Shown: positions 47,001-60,361 of the stretch, one piece after another | How the letters are laid out: every line of letters begins with the position of its first letter | Position numbering within the stretch: the stretch's first letter is position 1 | From: Prunella strophiata | Taxonomy: Eukaryota > Chordata > Aves > Passeriformes > Prunellidae | Assembly: GCA_036583965.1 (NCBI GenBank) | Contig: JAZBQD010000027.1 | Coordinates: 9,587,187-9,651,186 of the forward strand | Reading direction: 5' to 3' | Length of the DNA stretch: 64,000 nt | Position numbers and translations under genes: made by a program | The notes under the pieces: generated by a model | The model's database searches: none | What the model was told of the DNA's origin: nothing | The model's input: the letters and a program-made list of their open reading frames with translations, nothing else

Positions 47001-50000
47001 GTAATAGCTGGTCTCTCTTACTCATTTCAAACTTGGCTACAGTCACAAAATAAATGAACTGTTTGTTTCAGCTTAGCCTCTCGTGGAGGTTTGTTTGCAT
47101 TATAAAACCATGATGCAGTTCAGCAGACTTCCAGTTTCTGGAGTGGTGTAGTAGGGCTAATGCAGGTCTCTTCTGAGGAATGTCAGTCCTAGTTTGCAGG
47201 AAGCTTATGCTATGACAGTACTGGCTAGAGCTGGGAATTATCCTGTACAGGGGAGATGAAATGAAAGCAAAATGTCATGTAAGTGAAAATAGAAAGTATT
47301 AGGATTTTCATGTTCAAATGCTGTGTTGTAACTAAGACTATAAATTGAACCTAAAGACTTGTCCCATAAAGTAGTCAAAAAAGAGTTCAGGTACAGGATG
47401 AGCTGGGCCAAACATAACCCAAACTCTGCTATTTGTAGCTACCTCATCTGTAAATATTTGATATTGTCTTCCTCTCAAGGACAAGAAGCTAAGTTATGGA
47501 CAAACCAAGGAACTTTATTCTTTTAGGGGAGCAGGTGACAGCAGCTGAGAAAAAAACGGTGGATGTGCCTGGTTCTCTTTAGCTGTTCAGTTTAAATTCT
47601 TGGGTTTCATTTTTGAACATTTTTACCTTGTTTTTTTTCCCTCCAGGCTAAGGACCTCAGTCAATTCAGTCTTTGGAAAAGTTTGTTCTTTGCATTTCTT
47701 TGAAGCCCTTCTGAAATTTGCACTGTACTACAGTGAAGTCTTCTTCCCTCTCGAGGAGTTATTTTGTGGAGTGACACTTGCCAGCATAATTCCTTTAATT
47801 CCTTTATGTTTTTGTAGTGCTGGCTGTGGAAGCTTCATCAGAGTACAAGTTTAAATAGTTAACTCTTGGCAAATGACTTTTATCAAAGCTTTGGCATCTT
47901 GTTCTTCAGAAAACCTTTTCAAATTAATAACATGCTTCTGCCAGATTTATTGCTTTCCAGGCTGAATGCCTAGCGACGGTCTCTGTGTCTAAAAATGGTT
48001 GTTGTTATTAGGGCCATCTTTTAGGAAATGGTGAGTTTGACATTTGAGTGCAAATATGCACATATTTATAAAGATACTGGGGACAGAAAACCTCTTAGTA
48101 ATGAGTTGAAATGTTTTTTGGAAGGATCTTGTTTTATACCCTGAGGCATAAAAGGGATGCTGCTGAAGTTGAGGAGCCTTACCCATTTTTATATCTATGA
48201 AGTATAAAATGTTCATTACTGGCTAATTATGCCAGCTGTTAGTTTGACACTGATGTTTAGGGTATAGCCTGATGTGCTGTTGTGGGGTTTCCATCTTTAA
48301 ATAATTGCAGGCTCCGGCACTGGTTTTGAAATGTAAATCGCTAATTAACCCAATTAATGCTGATAATAGTTGTATTTATAATAATTTCTATGATTAAACA
48401 ATCAATGCATTCATTCAGTGAAGAAACTGATCTTAATATGGATTTTTTTTTTCCTTCATGGTGTGTTTTGGTAAGCAAAGAAATTAAAATGTAGTAGGGC
48501 ATGAAGTGTTCTGAAATTGTGCTTTTTAGAAATGTGAGAAATGGCTGAATAGGGCAGATATGCATTTTGAGAGGTGAATTTCAGAATTACTTTGCTCTTG
48601 GCAGAGTGGGGTGGATTTTTCTTGAGTAAGAGTATTAGAAAAATTGTTCTGGAAGCTGAGAATTTATTAGGAAATGTGTTTTCTAGTGTGTAGTGTCTTT
48701 TAACTGTCTGTTGAGCAAAGCTTAAGAGTTTTTAAGCTGAACTTTAATATGAAAAAAACCACCCAACAACCTTTTAGTTGGTTACAGGATTTAGTCTTGG
48801 ATTCTGTTCAGTGCACTTTAATTAACCATACAAGGTAGTAAATTAAAGTACCTCAGACTGACTTGACAGTCAATTAAACCTTGGTTGATTTCATTGAGAA
48901 TGTGATCATTAGTGTAATTGGCCAAAATGACAGGAGGCCCACTTGGAATTGTGCCCACTTGAAATTTTCCTCTAATTCTGTGTATGCAATCCTGGGCAAG
49001 ATAATGGGGCTGTATCCTAATATTTTCCAAGGATTTTGTGTAGCTGTCTGGAAAGGTAAACTCTAGCAGGCAAAAATGAAGAAATTGGTTACTTGGGAAT
49101 CCAGATGGCAAAACCTTTTGGGCTTCATTTTTTGTGAAGTACAGTGAATCGCTTCTCTCATTGTGGAACTTGTACAGAGTTTTGCAAAGTTCACCATGTG
49201 ATTTCAATCAAAAGGATGTGTGTATGTGTGAGGGAGATTTTTTCCTTTGTTAAATAGATGTAGAAACTGTGTTGAGGCCATCTTTTGTTAATGGTATCTG
49301 GATACTTAAGAGATTTAGGCTTTTCCTCCTGTTTAATACTGCTTATCTAACCTGGTCTATCTTCCTCTAGTTAAAACAACAGCAGTATTTCCTATTTAAT
49401 TTTTTTATCTTGCTTTACCTGAGAACTTCTAATCTTTAGTTTGCTAGGTTGCAGTGTAGATGTGTTTTCTCATTGGGTTTATTCTGGGGTTCTGCACTTT
49501 CTGTGATGATCCTGTGGTTGGTACCCTGTGGTACTGGGTTGCCAGGTTGTGCATTTCTGGGGGCAAATGCTTGCTTCTTCCATGGAAAGTGTCTGGTGCA
49601 TGTGGGTGCTACTCTGATGGGAATAAGTTCTAAAAAAATGTTCCTTTAATTACAGTAGGTTTTCTGGTCAGTCTTCAAAGATAGCATCTTCTGATCCAAA
49701 AAATGCATTGTTAATACCATGGTTTCCTCTGTCTGTTCCCCTTCTACAGACAGTTCTTTATCTCCTTGAAAAGTAACCAAAATATAGCTTGTCCTTTTGA
49801 GATCAAAAGGAATTATTTAAGTGGGCCTTGGAAGCTCTCAGGGCATCTTGTCTGTAGCTGAGGAGGTTCTCTGGGCTGTTTTTCTCCATGGAGAACATGT
49901 AACAGGCCTTGTCTTCCTGGGGTGCTTCTGTGCCTTTTCCAGACCCTCAAGGCTCCTGAGTCAAGAATACGAGATCACAAACTGCATCCTGATCTCCTGT

Positions 50001-51620
50001 GTACCAGTTGGCCACTGTAATCTGAAAAGTGCAGGAAGATTAGGCATGTGGGAGTCTGCATAGAGAATTCTGTAGGAAAACCATGATGTGGGATTTGCTA
50101 GAGATTAAATTTTCATAATCATGCCTTGGTAAGAGTCCCTTATACCCACTGACATCCATTTAGAGAGGTGTTAAGATGTTTGAAATAAACACCCTTCTTT
50201 TTTGGAGCGGACAACCTCAAATTAATTCCAGCCAGTTCAGCAGAGCTTATTTCTGCAAGCAGGGAAGGACTGACTATGTGTTAGCCTGATGTGTTGGCAC
50301 AGAGCATCTCTAAAAGATACACAGCATGTTATAGCAGCACTGCTGTGTTTTCAGAGGACAGCTGGTGTGCCTCTGTTTCTGAGATGCTTTTCAAATGTAG
50401 TGTATTGTTCAGGTTCTGTACATCTTTGTAAATAGAAGTGTAATTGCCTGCTCTGTGGTTATTTTGCCCACCTTTAAAAAAAATATTTTATTGTTTCCTT
50501 CCCTTCCCTCTAGTTTTTCATTCACCCTTGGGGGAAAAAAAAAAGGTGTCCTCTTTGTGGCTGCTTTGTTCAGGCTTTGTAGGTGCTCACCAAATGGCTG
50601 TAAATGACCACTGAAGTTTGGAATAGATGAATAACCTCCCATGTATAAGGTTTAAAGAAAAAAATACAGGTATTTTATATTTTTTTATAATTAAAATTTT
50701 AAAATACCAGTATTACAATACCTGTCAAGTATGCCAGTCCAAGCTGAGTTTGATGGGCTCCAGAATCATCCTGATTACTTCATCATCCTCTTGAAAAGAC
50801 AAAAAAAAAAAAAATTTTTTTTTTGGTCCCCCTCCTTTTTTCCCCTCTTTTCTCCTACTTGGCAAAATGTAGCTTTTTTCCTATGTTTTCAGTTGAGCTG
50901 AAATTAATATAGCTTTAAGAAATACCTTTGTGGTGAAAATTTGTCTGGCAGATTGTTATTAGAATACTTTGTAGCAGGATTGTTGGTGCTTTTGGAAATT
51001 TGGGGGCTAGGTGTTCAGAGGGTATATACCTTGTGCTCCTACCAGGTGAGGAATTGATTTTGGAACGCTCATAAATGCAAGCTTTAAAACCAAGATTTTG
51101 ATGCTTCAAATGAATAACTTTCCTTATGCTGATTGAAAATATTTAAATTTTTTTTTTTATAGTTGGAGATCCCTTGTTCACTCCTGAAAGTGAAATAGTT
51201 TCTTGCTGTAGCAGTAGATTGGTCACCAACTGCAACTCAAGTAGAATAAAATGTTACATTTTGTGGGTTTCCTCCGGCTCCCTTGCTTGTTGCAGCAACC
51301 AGAATTTAAATAAAAAAAGTAAAGGTTGGGGGAAGGGAACGAAAGTTGTTTGTTACCAGTTAAATTTTGAGTTCCAAGCCTATTTGTCTCAGAATAACCA
51401 GAGCATAGGGTATTTCCATGAAACTAAGGAAAAGTTCATTAGGTTGCTGTCTTTATTGTTGATGTTGTATGGTGGTTTATTTTATTTCTTTGTTTTTTGT
51501 GCCCCTGCTTGGATATCTTGGTTTTCTTCTTACTTTAAGTGGGTATAAGCTTTGTTGGAGTCCTATCAAACTTATTAGATACCTTCACAATAATGGTAAT
51601 CTCAATTTTTTGTATTTTAG
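44008..51620 (+). other. TESK2: TESK2 intron 1
   Basis: A 7.6-kb intron from GTAACG to TTTGTATTTTAG. The first 300 bases are still CpG-rich; the rest is AT-rich. An A14T10 tract lies at 50801-50824. I see no additional exon or recognisable transposon. Confidence 0.6.
50801..50824. repeat. A14T10 homopolymer inverted repeat
   Basis: Fourteen A bases are followed directly by ten T bases, giving a perfect A/T hairpin of up to ten pairs. This is simple sequence in TESK2 intron 1. Confidence 0.9.
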
Positions 51621-51702
51621 GATCCAACAAGAGTAGAGAAGACAGCAAATTACCTAAGATGTGAGAAGCCCTCCCACAGTGAAATAAAGTCTTGTTTTCA
51701 AA

Positions 51703-51921
51703 ATGGACCGAAGTAAGCGGAATTCAATAGCAGGATTTCCACCACGCTTGGAGCGCGCTGAAGACTTTGATGGTGGCACTGGAGAAGGGACTGCAGCCCA
51801 GCTAGGAAGAGTTTGTACCTCTTCATACAGAGCCCTGATAAGTGCCTTTTCCAGACTTACTCGTCTTGATGATTTCACATGTGAGAAAATTGGCTCTGGT
51901 TTCTTCTCTGAGGTGTTCAAG
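51703..51921 (+). CDS. TESK2: TESK2 first coding exon (N-terminus and start of kinase domain)
   Basis: TESK2 is a LIMK/TESK-family dual-specificity kinase that phosphorylates cofilin and so stabilises actin filaments. The exon encodes 73 residues, from [20 protein letters not shown] to SGFFSEVFK, nearly identical to human TESK2 at both ends with a variable acidic/Gly stretch at about residues 17-36. It contains [20 protein letters not shown] and the ATP-binding glycine loop (GSGFFSEV, residues 64-71). The start is supported by an in-frame TAA at 51685-51687. The exon runs from acceptor 51620 to donor GTGTGT at 51922, phase 0. The catalytic lysine and the rest of the kinase lie beyond the window. 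Confidence 0.95.
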
Positions 51922-54900
51922 GTGTGTGTTTAGTTTTTTCCTCTCAATGTTGTTTGCTTCATGTTTGATCAGAATGTACAAGACTGTCAGGCAAAGTGCT
52001 TTCCACTGAAGTCAAATGATAGTTCCTTGTATTTGCCTTCACTCAAAATGAGTGAGTGATGAAGAACTTTCAGGCTCCAAATATTTCTTCTATCACTCTT
52101 CCAGCTGTTTTGTTGTCACTTATAATTTATTTGAGGAGTTGCAGAGCTTTTTGGGAGAAAGAGAAAAAGCTAAAAATAATTGGTTTATTTTTTGACCTCT
52201 GCCACGTGTTTTTGCATTCATGTAGTGTTAAACACTGATGGCTGTTGATTCTCCCATATGTAAGTGTAAATGCCTTTAATTTAGCTGGTTTCTTGGTTTT
52301 GTGGGATGGTACACATTCCTTTGGTAGTCTTTGCCTCACAACACTTAGATGCATGTGTTAAGGAGTTCTGTACATAGTTGCTGAATTTGGAACCACAGAT
52401 TTTATTGCACTGAAATTACAATACAATTAACTGCTCTTCTCTCTTTCCTTTGCTGCTTATGCCACACTTCTAACTCCAATAATCAGAGATTGGTTTGAAG
52501 TAAATAATATGAATAAGAAATCTGATGTTGTCAGTGGCCTGCTGCTATGAATATGGGACATGGAAAAGACCTTTCTAAAGCAAGTTGACAAACAGAGTTT
52601 TATAGTGCTGATAGTATTTCTGCTGCTCTGACTGTTCTGGTAACGTTTATTGTAGAGGAACAGGACACTGAGTTGTCTTTCAAGCATTGAAAAAATAGTT
52701 TCTTTCCTTGTTCTCTTCCTGACTTTGCATGGAGTTACCCTCCACATTGTTTCCATTTCTGTGAAATGCCAGAAAACTATCTTACAGTATATTATGTCCA
52801 TTCCATGACAATTCATCTGTTTTTTTTTTTCTTGAAGTTAGATCAAAAACATTTTATCCAGTTTTATTGCTGTAAATAGATACCTGCATTAGAAAATGGG
52901 AATTATTTTTATATTGTTTTAATGCCCAAAGGCATTGAGATCTCCCTGTATATATTTCCTCTTGTGTAAAGGCAAGTCACTCCACAGAAGTTTTTCTGTT
53001 TAGCTAGATAGTGAAAACTAAAATTTCATATAACACAAGTTTTTAATTCTTCCAAATGACTAGACATGAAGAACTCTATTCAGGGTGTGTAGGAGACTCA
53101 GTGCAGGACATTTCTGTATAAAGCCAGCTTTTGTAACAGTTGAAAACAAGGGTTTATTTGCTGTTTTTTGTTTGGTTGGTTTTTTGTCTTATTTCCCTGT
53201 TTGGAAAACTTTCTGTAATTCATTTTGTAGCAATTGGTTTTGTGTGGAGACATTTTCTAATGTTAAATGTTTTAAAGTTCTGTATGTTACTGGAATTCAT
53301 TGTTATAGCTTCTACAGTGAAGCTGCTGTGCCATATATAAAGGTACCAATAGACTTGGGTCTAAATAACTAGGAAATAACAGACCTTGGTTTATTTGTGA
53401 GAATTTCAGAATTCAGGTGGAGGGAAAAAGGTAGCTAAAAGTAAAGATGAATTTCCAGCCTTCATAGTAATTGATTAATTTGAGAAATTGTTGATTGAGA
53501 GAAATCCCTGATACCCAGCTTATTTTTATGTACATAAACAAGTTCTCTAACACTTTAAAAACCTTCCCCTGCTATTCTCCTTTGCAGTGAGCTAAAGCAG
53601 GCATCCCAAGGTGCTGGATCAAGTTGGTGGCATTCCTGTGGGAGTGATTGTGGTAGTCTGAGTATCTGGTGTCTGTTTTTGCAAAAACAACCACAGTCCC
53701 CTTGCAGGCAGAGACTGAGTGATAAACTCTTTTCTTTTGCATCAGTTTCGACCAGAGCTCTGCAGTTCTGGCACGAAGGGGTGAGAATGCATTACAACTT
53801 TATCATAGCAGCAGTTCCAAACTCTTTTAAGCAGGTTTCTGTTCTGCTGCTTTATCAGCCTGACCACCTCTGTCATTAATCCTACTGTGCTGATGATCAG
53901 ATTTCATGTGAGAACCTTGATGTGCTTCCAGTAAAGAGAGCCTCGTGGCTTGACACAGTTAAATTTCAGTCTGATCTGCAGGCTCACAGCTAAATGATTG
54001 AAGTTGAGAAAAACCCAGGATAGTTCTAAACTTACTGTGTAAGTAATTTTACAAGAGCAATGAAGCCTTCCCTTTAAATGATCAAAGGTGTCTCAAAAAC
54101 ACCATGTCTCCAGAGCTTTTTCAATAATGTATTTGTCTATTGTTTTGTATCATACATTGGGTTCACTCAAGCGATTTAGCAAAGAATGCTTGGACTATTT
54201 CAAGGGTTTAAGATTTTTGTTTTGCTATGTAGCTGACAATTTTTTTCAGTGATTTCTTCCCCTCCATCCTTTTCTGTGGAAACTTCTTTTAAAATATAGT
54301 CTATTGTGGTGGACACAAGTTGCCTTCTTTTAACTTGTGAATAAGAGTATGTTACAGCTCAGATGGTATATGTTAATAGGTCATATATGCTATGAATGAT
54401 CTTTTAACATTTCTAGTACACCTTTATTCATAAACATATAAAAATCTGTGGTTTATTCAGAGTATTAAACTAGTGTTTTGATTTTGTTAGCCATCACTAT
54501 AATACTTCAAATTCATGTTCACCTGGATACCAGATGTTATAGAAACTAGTTTAGAAAAACTGAACTTTGTCAAAATACCAGCAATCTAGTTGGAAGCAGC
54601 TGACTGACTAGTGCCTGTTCTAAATTTCAGTGGCAAGTGCAGCACCCTGAGGTTTGCTTTTAAGATCAAGCTGAGCAGAGACTGTTTGTATAAATGAACA
54701 GCCATGATCCCAAATCCTTAAACTGCTCGTTGGGAAAACCAGCTGATGAAGCTGTAAGGAGTTGTGGGGGAATCCAAGCATTATACTGAAATGAAGTATT
54801 GTATTAGGAAATACTTACTATTAATTATAGAATGTGTGTTTTGGAACAGCAGTCAGACTAAAATCCAGGATGATCTTCTATTCACATTTACCTGCAGGTT

Positions 54901-55722
54901 CAGTACTAAGTGCTCAAATTGCTGTGAATTTCCTTCAGGGGTTTTGTCTCTGCGTTCTGTAGCTGAACTCTTGAGAGAGACTGGAAGTACTTGTGACATT
55001 CCAGTGTTAAAAATGGACTTTTTGCAGTTTATTATTTGTGTACACATGAAAACAGGAGTCATTGATCTAATACAGGCTTTTACAAGGCCAAGTATAAATA
55101 CAAAGAGAGGGCATCATACTTTTGGATGTCTTAACCTGATGGGTGGTGGGTGCAAAAGGATCAGTATCCTCAAGGTGTGTGTGCTGTATGTGCTTATACT
55201 GTCAGGCCTCCTATTTGAATACCCTGGAGTGATGGTCCCCAATTCATTAATTAGTTGTTAGTCTTTATTTGTGTGGTCAAATTAATGTTCTCTGGCTTTC
55301 CAAAGTGCTGACTGATCAGGAGAGGTGTGCCTGTCCAAATACGTACCTTGTACCTGAGGTGAGGATCCTGTTTCTGGTATTTATTTAATGTCTTCAAGGA
55401 GCTTAGAGATAAGCAGCATCCACCTGTCTAATGTGAAAGGAGAAACTCGGCTGGAGTTGTGCTCACAGGTACTGTGAAGAGCACATATATAATTCTTTTT
55501 ATCAAGTACTTGTAATGCACTTGGGATAAAAGTGGTAGTTCTGTCACCTCTAAGCATACAAATAATAAAGAATGCTAGATAGTGTGTCATTTATGATATT
55601 GTGTCTCATGGGCACATTGTCATGGTGGTGGGCTTGATCTCTGGAACATCTTGTTCTAGGCTGTGGGAGGTTTAAGAGATATTACTGATCTGGCTTTCCC
55701 AAAGTGACTCAATGGGAAGTTT

Positions 55723-55724
<2 letters not shown>

Positions 55725-55765
<41 letters not shown>
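55725..55765 (-). repeat. 41-base T run (poly-A on minus strand)
   Basis: An uninterrupted T41. On the minus strand it is preceded by GTCATAAAGCAC, where CATAAA sits close to the A tract, so a retroposed 3' end is possible. I could not see a parental transcript or target-site duplications. Confidence 0.85.
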
Positions 55766-55766
<1 letters not shown>

Positions 55767-57266
55767 TGCTTTATGACTTCGTTACCATTCAGATTAACAT
55801 TTCTCTCTGTGTTTGTCTGTAATTTTGCAGGCCTTAAGGAGTTAAGTGCAGAAATGTTTAATGTCACTTTCTTCTATTGCCTCTAACCTAGGTTTGACAG
55901 GGCTTAACTAGAATAACAGTGCAGAGTAAGAACAGGACAGTGGAGTAGCTGAGGGATTAACTCATTAGATTTCAGACCCAAAAGTTGTAAGAGGTCTCTT
56001 GACAAAAAAAAAAAAAGAATGTCTGTCTTGGTGGACATGAATATCTGTATCGTGTTATACTTTGCCTATTACATCTCATAGTTGAACTCTGTGTCTAAAA
56101 ATAAAGGCATTATGAACTTCTCAAACAGTTGAGGCTTGGAAGAGTTACTGGGTCATCTACACACACTGCCACATCACCTGAGGTCTTTGAATTTTACCAG
56201 TAACTGGAACTTTGTCTAGAGCATACATTGACACCACATAGAGCACAGGTATACCTCCCTTGCTGGTTTTTTAATTCAGTTCTGAATTGAAGATCTCACA
56301 GACAATACCAAGCCCTAGTTTTCTCAACATTAGCATGTAAAAACCATTCTTCAGCTTTGTGTCACACTCTTACAATGCACATCACTTGTTGCTATCATGG
56401 CACATTAGTACCTTATGTTTAATGGGTGTGGACCTCCTGTTCTGTAGCCTTCAATCCTTGTTTGCAATGAAGGTTTTCATTTGGGTATGTTGATTTTTGC
56501 TCAGATAGATTTAAGATATGAAGTGGCCTTCACTAGTTAGTGAAATAACACAAACAGGGTAATGGTCCAAATGTAAAAGTTTCAGATTGCTCGGAGTGGC
56601 AGCTTCCATCAGGAGGAAGGCAACGCAGAGCACTGAGGTAGAGGAGACCTCGCTTGGTTCCTGAGGAGACTCCCCTGTCTTACCCTGCTTTCTCATGTCC
56701 AAGTGTATCTTCAGCTGTGCCTGGCCAGTCTGTAACCTGGTTGTAGTCTGTTGTGGTACAGAGTCAGATCCTTACAGAAGTCTATGTATATCACTATTGC
56801 AAAACATGTATACATTTTGCTTAATCAATCTTATTACCTAAATTGAAAATTAATGTAAATCTAGGCAGGGATGTTATGAGAATTACTACAGTATTCTTAG
56901 CTAAGCCAGGCATAAGTCTTTCTGCTCTGTTCTTGGCAGCTACTTTTGGCTTGTCCTTTAAACTTCCATCATAAAAGATTCTACAGCCTCCTTTGGTGTA
57001 TCCAGGCTATAATTTATTATTTCTAAATGATCCTTTTATAGATAGAACCTCCCAGTTTGAGTTGTTTCTACAGCTGGTCCTTCCTATTTGCTTATTGACT
57101 CTACTAGCAACTCATTACTGACAGAGGTTTCCATTTTCCTGTGGCATTTAGTCAGAAGAGTAACATGTCTGTGAGTGTGTGGAAGGAGGGAAACAGATAT
57201 TTGAGTAGTTGTAAAAATGAGCATGCAAGGAAGGGAATGCCAGTTCATATTAAAAGGAGAATATGA

Positions 57267-57703
57267 CTACAAAAAGGACATGGAAAAGGTACAGGAAAAA
57301 AGGCAAGGGACCTGCTGCTTGGTTTGCAGCCCACGCTCAGCAAAATCCCACTGCAGAAGGTGTTGGAAACAGTGTCAGAGTTTGCAGACAACATTTTCCT
57401 GGACTTTATTAACTTGGGTTTTATCAGATAAACAGGCACTGCAAGTATTTGGACTGTCAAAGTGTTTTAAATCTAAATGTGAGTCTGTGCATTATTGCTG
57501 GTCTTTGCAGGATGGCCCTTCACCTGATTGAGCTGGAAGAGGAGAAGCTCCTGGAAAAGGGATGGTACAAATTTATTGAGGAATTGGGAAAGCATCTGGA
57601 AGAATTGCTTTCCATTGTTGATAAATGCTTTCCTCATACCTTCTCTATCTACAATGATTGTCACTTTGTCATAAGGAACAAAATAGTAATACTGTCAATT
57701 TAG
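57267..57703 (+). other. Two consecutive Leu/Glu-rich open segments, unrecognised
   Basis: One frame gives ARDLLLGLQPTLSKIPLQKV and on to a TAA at 57429-57431. Another frame, starting near 57511 after TCTTTGCAGG, gives MALHLIELEEEKLLEKGWYK and continues to a stop at about 57703. Both have amphipathic, helix-like composition unusual for random AT-rich DNA, but they are in different frames and match no family I know. A decayed retrocopy is one possibility; chance is another. Confidence 0.15.
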
Positions 57704-60214
57704 AAATTTGAAACACAACAAAAACATCTTTTTGCAAAACATGTAGATTTTCTGGTACTCAGGTTAAAAGAACTCGGGCAGCAGCATTGATAATGTAAAA
57801 TTTCACTGGAAATCTCAAATCTTTCTCATGCTTTTTCTTTGTCCTTATGGCTTCAGTTTCAAAGTTCTCTCACTTTGTCATGTTTTGAACATTTGGTGAA
57901 AGGTTTGTACTGGGAAAGGATCTTACTTGTCTCTGGAATTAGCAGCCTGATCAGAGGCCTAAATGTAAGTGTACACGTAAGTGTTTTTCAAAAACTTTGT
58001 AAAACATTAGAGGTGAGATCACACAGTATCCATGATATTTGTGATACTATTTGATAGGCTTAAAAGAGACTTCATTTTAATTATTCTATTAAGTATTAAC
58101 TTCCAAGTTCTAGGCTTTAAATACTTTTTCAACATTGGATATTTGACTTTAGAGAAGTTGGAGAACACAAGTTGTTAACTTGGTGTTAACACATGAGAAC
58201 AAAGAAACAATAAAACTTGGTTTAATAACTAGAAAAGTGATTCAGTGGATGACTTCAGTCTTAATGTGTTTGTTGTATAAAAGTTGTCATTACAGTGCAT
58301 AAACAGACTTACAACAAGGAAATAGTTATTTGAAGGTGCTCTTCAGTGTAATGAGAAAGGCATGATAAAGCCCAATGGCTAAAAGCTGTAATAAGAATTG
58401 TACTTATTTAAAAAAAAATCTGTGGGATGTGCCTTACCAACCAAAAATTTTCTCTTTCCTGTTGCTTTATTAGTGATATTTGTGGCCATCTTTATTTTTT
58501 TTCTAAATGTTGATTAAGCTTGGTAAGATGTTGAGCAAGTTATAGCTTTCAGCAGTATAATACCACCAATTTTGGAAAGTCATGGTCTAGCCAATAGGAA
58601 TTTTTTTTTAACTGATGTGTGGGTTTTTTCCTCTTGAAACTGCTGTAGCTACATCAGGTGAAATGAGATACTTCAAGGTCTGCTTATGACAAATAGTGGC
58701 AGATCCATCTTTTTAGGGTGGAAAAGGAGTAGGGAATGAGTAAGTGGATTATCCTATGTTTTGGTTTTGCAGATATAATATTTGATCTTTTAGGCATAGG
58801 GAATATGCTCTGTGACTGAAAAGTGACACCCATTTGACCAAGATCTGTCTTCCCTCACTCAGGTGTTGAGCCATTGTTCTTGTCCCTGCCCTCCCTGTCT
58901 AGATATGATGTCCAGTTTGAAAAACAGACAGCATCTCTTCTTGTGCATGTATACCTTTTGGCCAAATTTTTAACAGGATTGAATTTTAAGCTGAAAATAT
59001 TTTCCTTTTGACTAGTGAAGGAAATTCATCTTGGTCAAGGTGACAGAAGTAAGGTATTGGAGGCTGAAGGTCTCTCCTGTGAAGAGAATGTTAAATGTTA
59101 ACACAAACTACTAATTAGTTGGAATACAGTCACTGTATTATGTAATCTAGCCAAGGAGGCTGTAATAACTCTGAAACTTGAAACTCTGGGGTTTTATTAG
59201 AGAGGTGATTCTGATCTGTTTCTTTCTATTCTGGTTCTTGTCAGGAGTAGGAAGAAGCACCATTGTGGAACTGAGGCATAAATACAGAACTCTTGTGAAT
59301 TTGATTTTTCTCACACTGATGTGTGAAGTATCAGTCCTTTGGAGCCCTTCTTCCAACTGCTAAGATGATTTGTATGGTAACCACCTAACCAGACAGTTGT
59401 CTAACTCTTGCTAATGTTTTTTTTTGGTTTTTTTTTTTTTGCTCTTGAGGTGCCAAGCTGCTGTCATCCTAGTCCTTGTCACTTAATTAGCAAATGCTTT
59501 TATAGGACATAGGCTACAGGGAGAAGTAGTAATAAATAGGCTGTGCTCCAACAGATCATTAATATAGGAATTAAAAACCTCATCTGTGTTGTTAGTCTTT
59601 ATGGATTGCACCATCGGGGCAAAATACTCACTTCCTCTCCACTTAGCAATTCTGAATTTTAATGACATTTGCATATATCTGAAGTGTAGAGCACTCTTAC
59701 TTTTAGCAGAATTGAAAATGCTTTGAAATACAAGGTAGAATGGAGGGATAACTCATATTTACTATCTGAAACAAGTTCTGTTTTTTATTAATTTATTTTC
59801 TGGGTAGAAGTCTTAAGATATGCATGTTACAATCATCTTAAACATCAGCTGAGAAAACACTGGGATTGAAGGAGAACCCTGCAGCAGATTTTATGAAAGT
59901 CTTGTCTTTTGTAGTGGTGTTGAAATATTTTAAGAAAATTTCTAAAACTATACTTCCATAATGCTTCTTCCTACAGTCCTGCTTGGCATCACTACTGTCA
60001 AGTCTAGAACTCTACTGAGTAACACAAATTAAAACAGGGTGAAACAGTTCTTACACTATGTTTCACTTTCTCTGGTTGGGTCAGACAGCTTCTCTGTTGA
60101 AGAAATAAATATTTAGAAAGTACGATAAAAGTACCCTGAAATGAACAATTTGTTTGAAGACTAAAAAGCCAGAATAAAAATCACTGAAACAAACTTGATG
60201 TTAGAGTACCCAGT

Positions 60215-60215
<1 letters not shown>

Positions 60216-60250
<35 letters not shown>
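60216..60250 (+). repeat. 35-base A run
   Basis: An uninterrupted A35. AATAAA words lie about 40 and 110 bases upstream (near 60173 and 60105), as expected for a retroposed mRNA tail. No recognisable source gene or flanking duplication is visible. Confidence 0.85.
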
Positions 60251-60252
<2 letters not shown>

Positions 60253-60327
60253 AACAGTAGTTTAATGTTAAATTGTCCACTTTGAAATGTATTTTTCACC
60301 TGTTTGAAAATCCTGGCCTCTCCTCAG

Positions 60328-60361
60328 CCTTGCTGAAGAGCTGATACATGGAATGTCCAAG
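60328..60361 (+). other. Microexon-like element, 34 bases
   Basis: Acceptor CCTCTCCTCAG and the strong donor CCAAG before GTAAGT frame one base plus eleven codons (LAEELIHGMSK). It does not match the TESK2 protein as I know it. If used, it would most likely be a cryptic or poison exon. Confidence 0.12.

Larger units (their letters stand above)
43962..51664 (+). other. Intron-spanning 29-codon uORF of TESK2
   Basis: The ATG at 43962 reads MKARAARGPCRRRRS to the exon 1 donor. Across the splice to 51621 it continues GSNKSREDSKLPKM and stops at 51662-51664, 38 bases before the TESK2 ATG. It is strongly basic at its start. It exists only in the spliced transcript. Confidence 0.45.
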
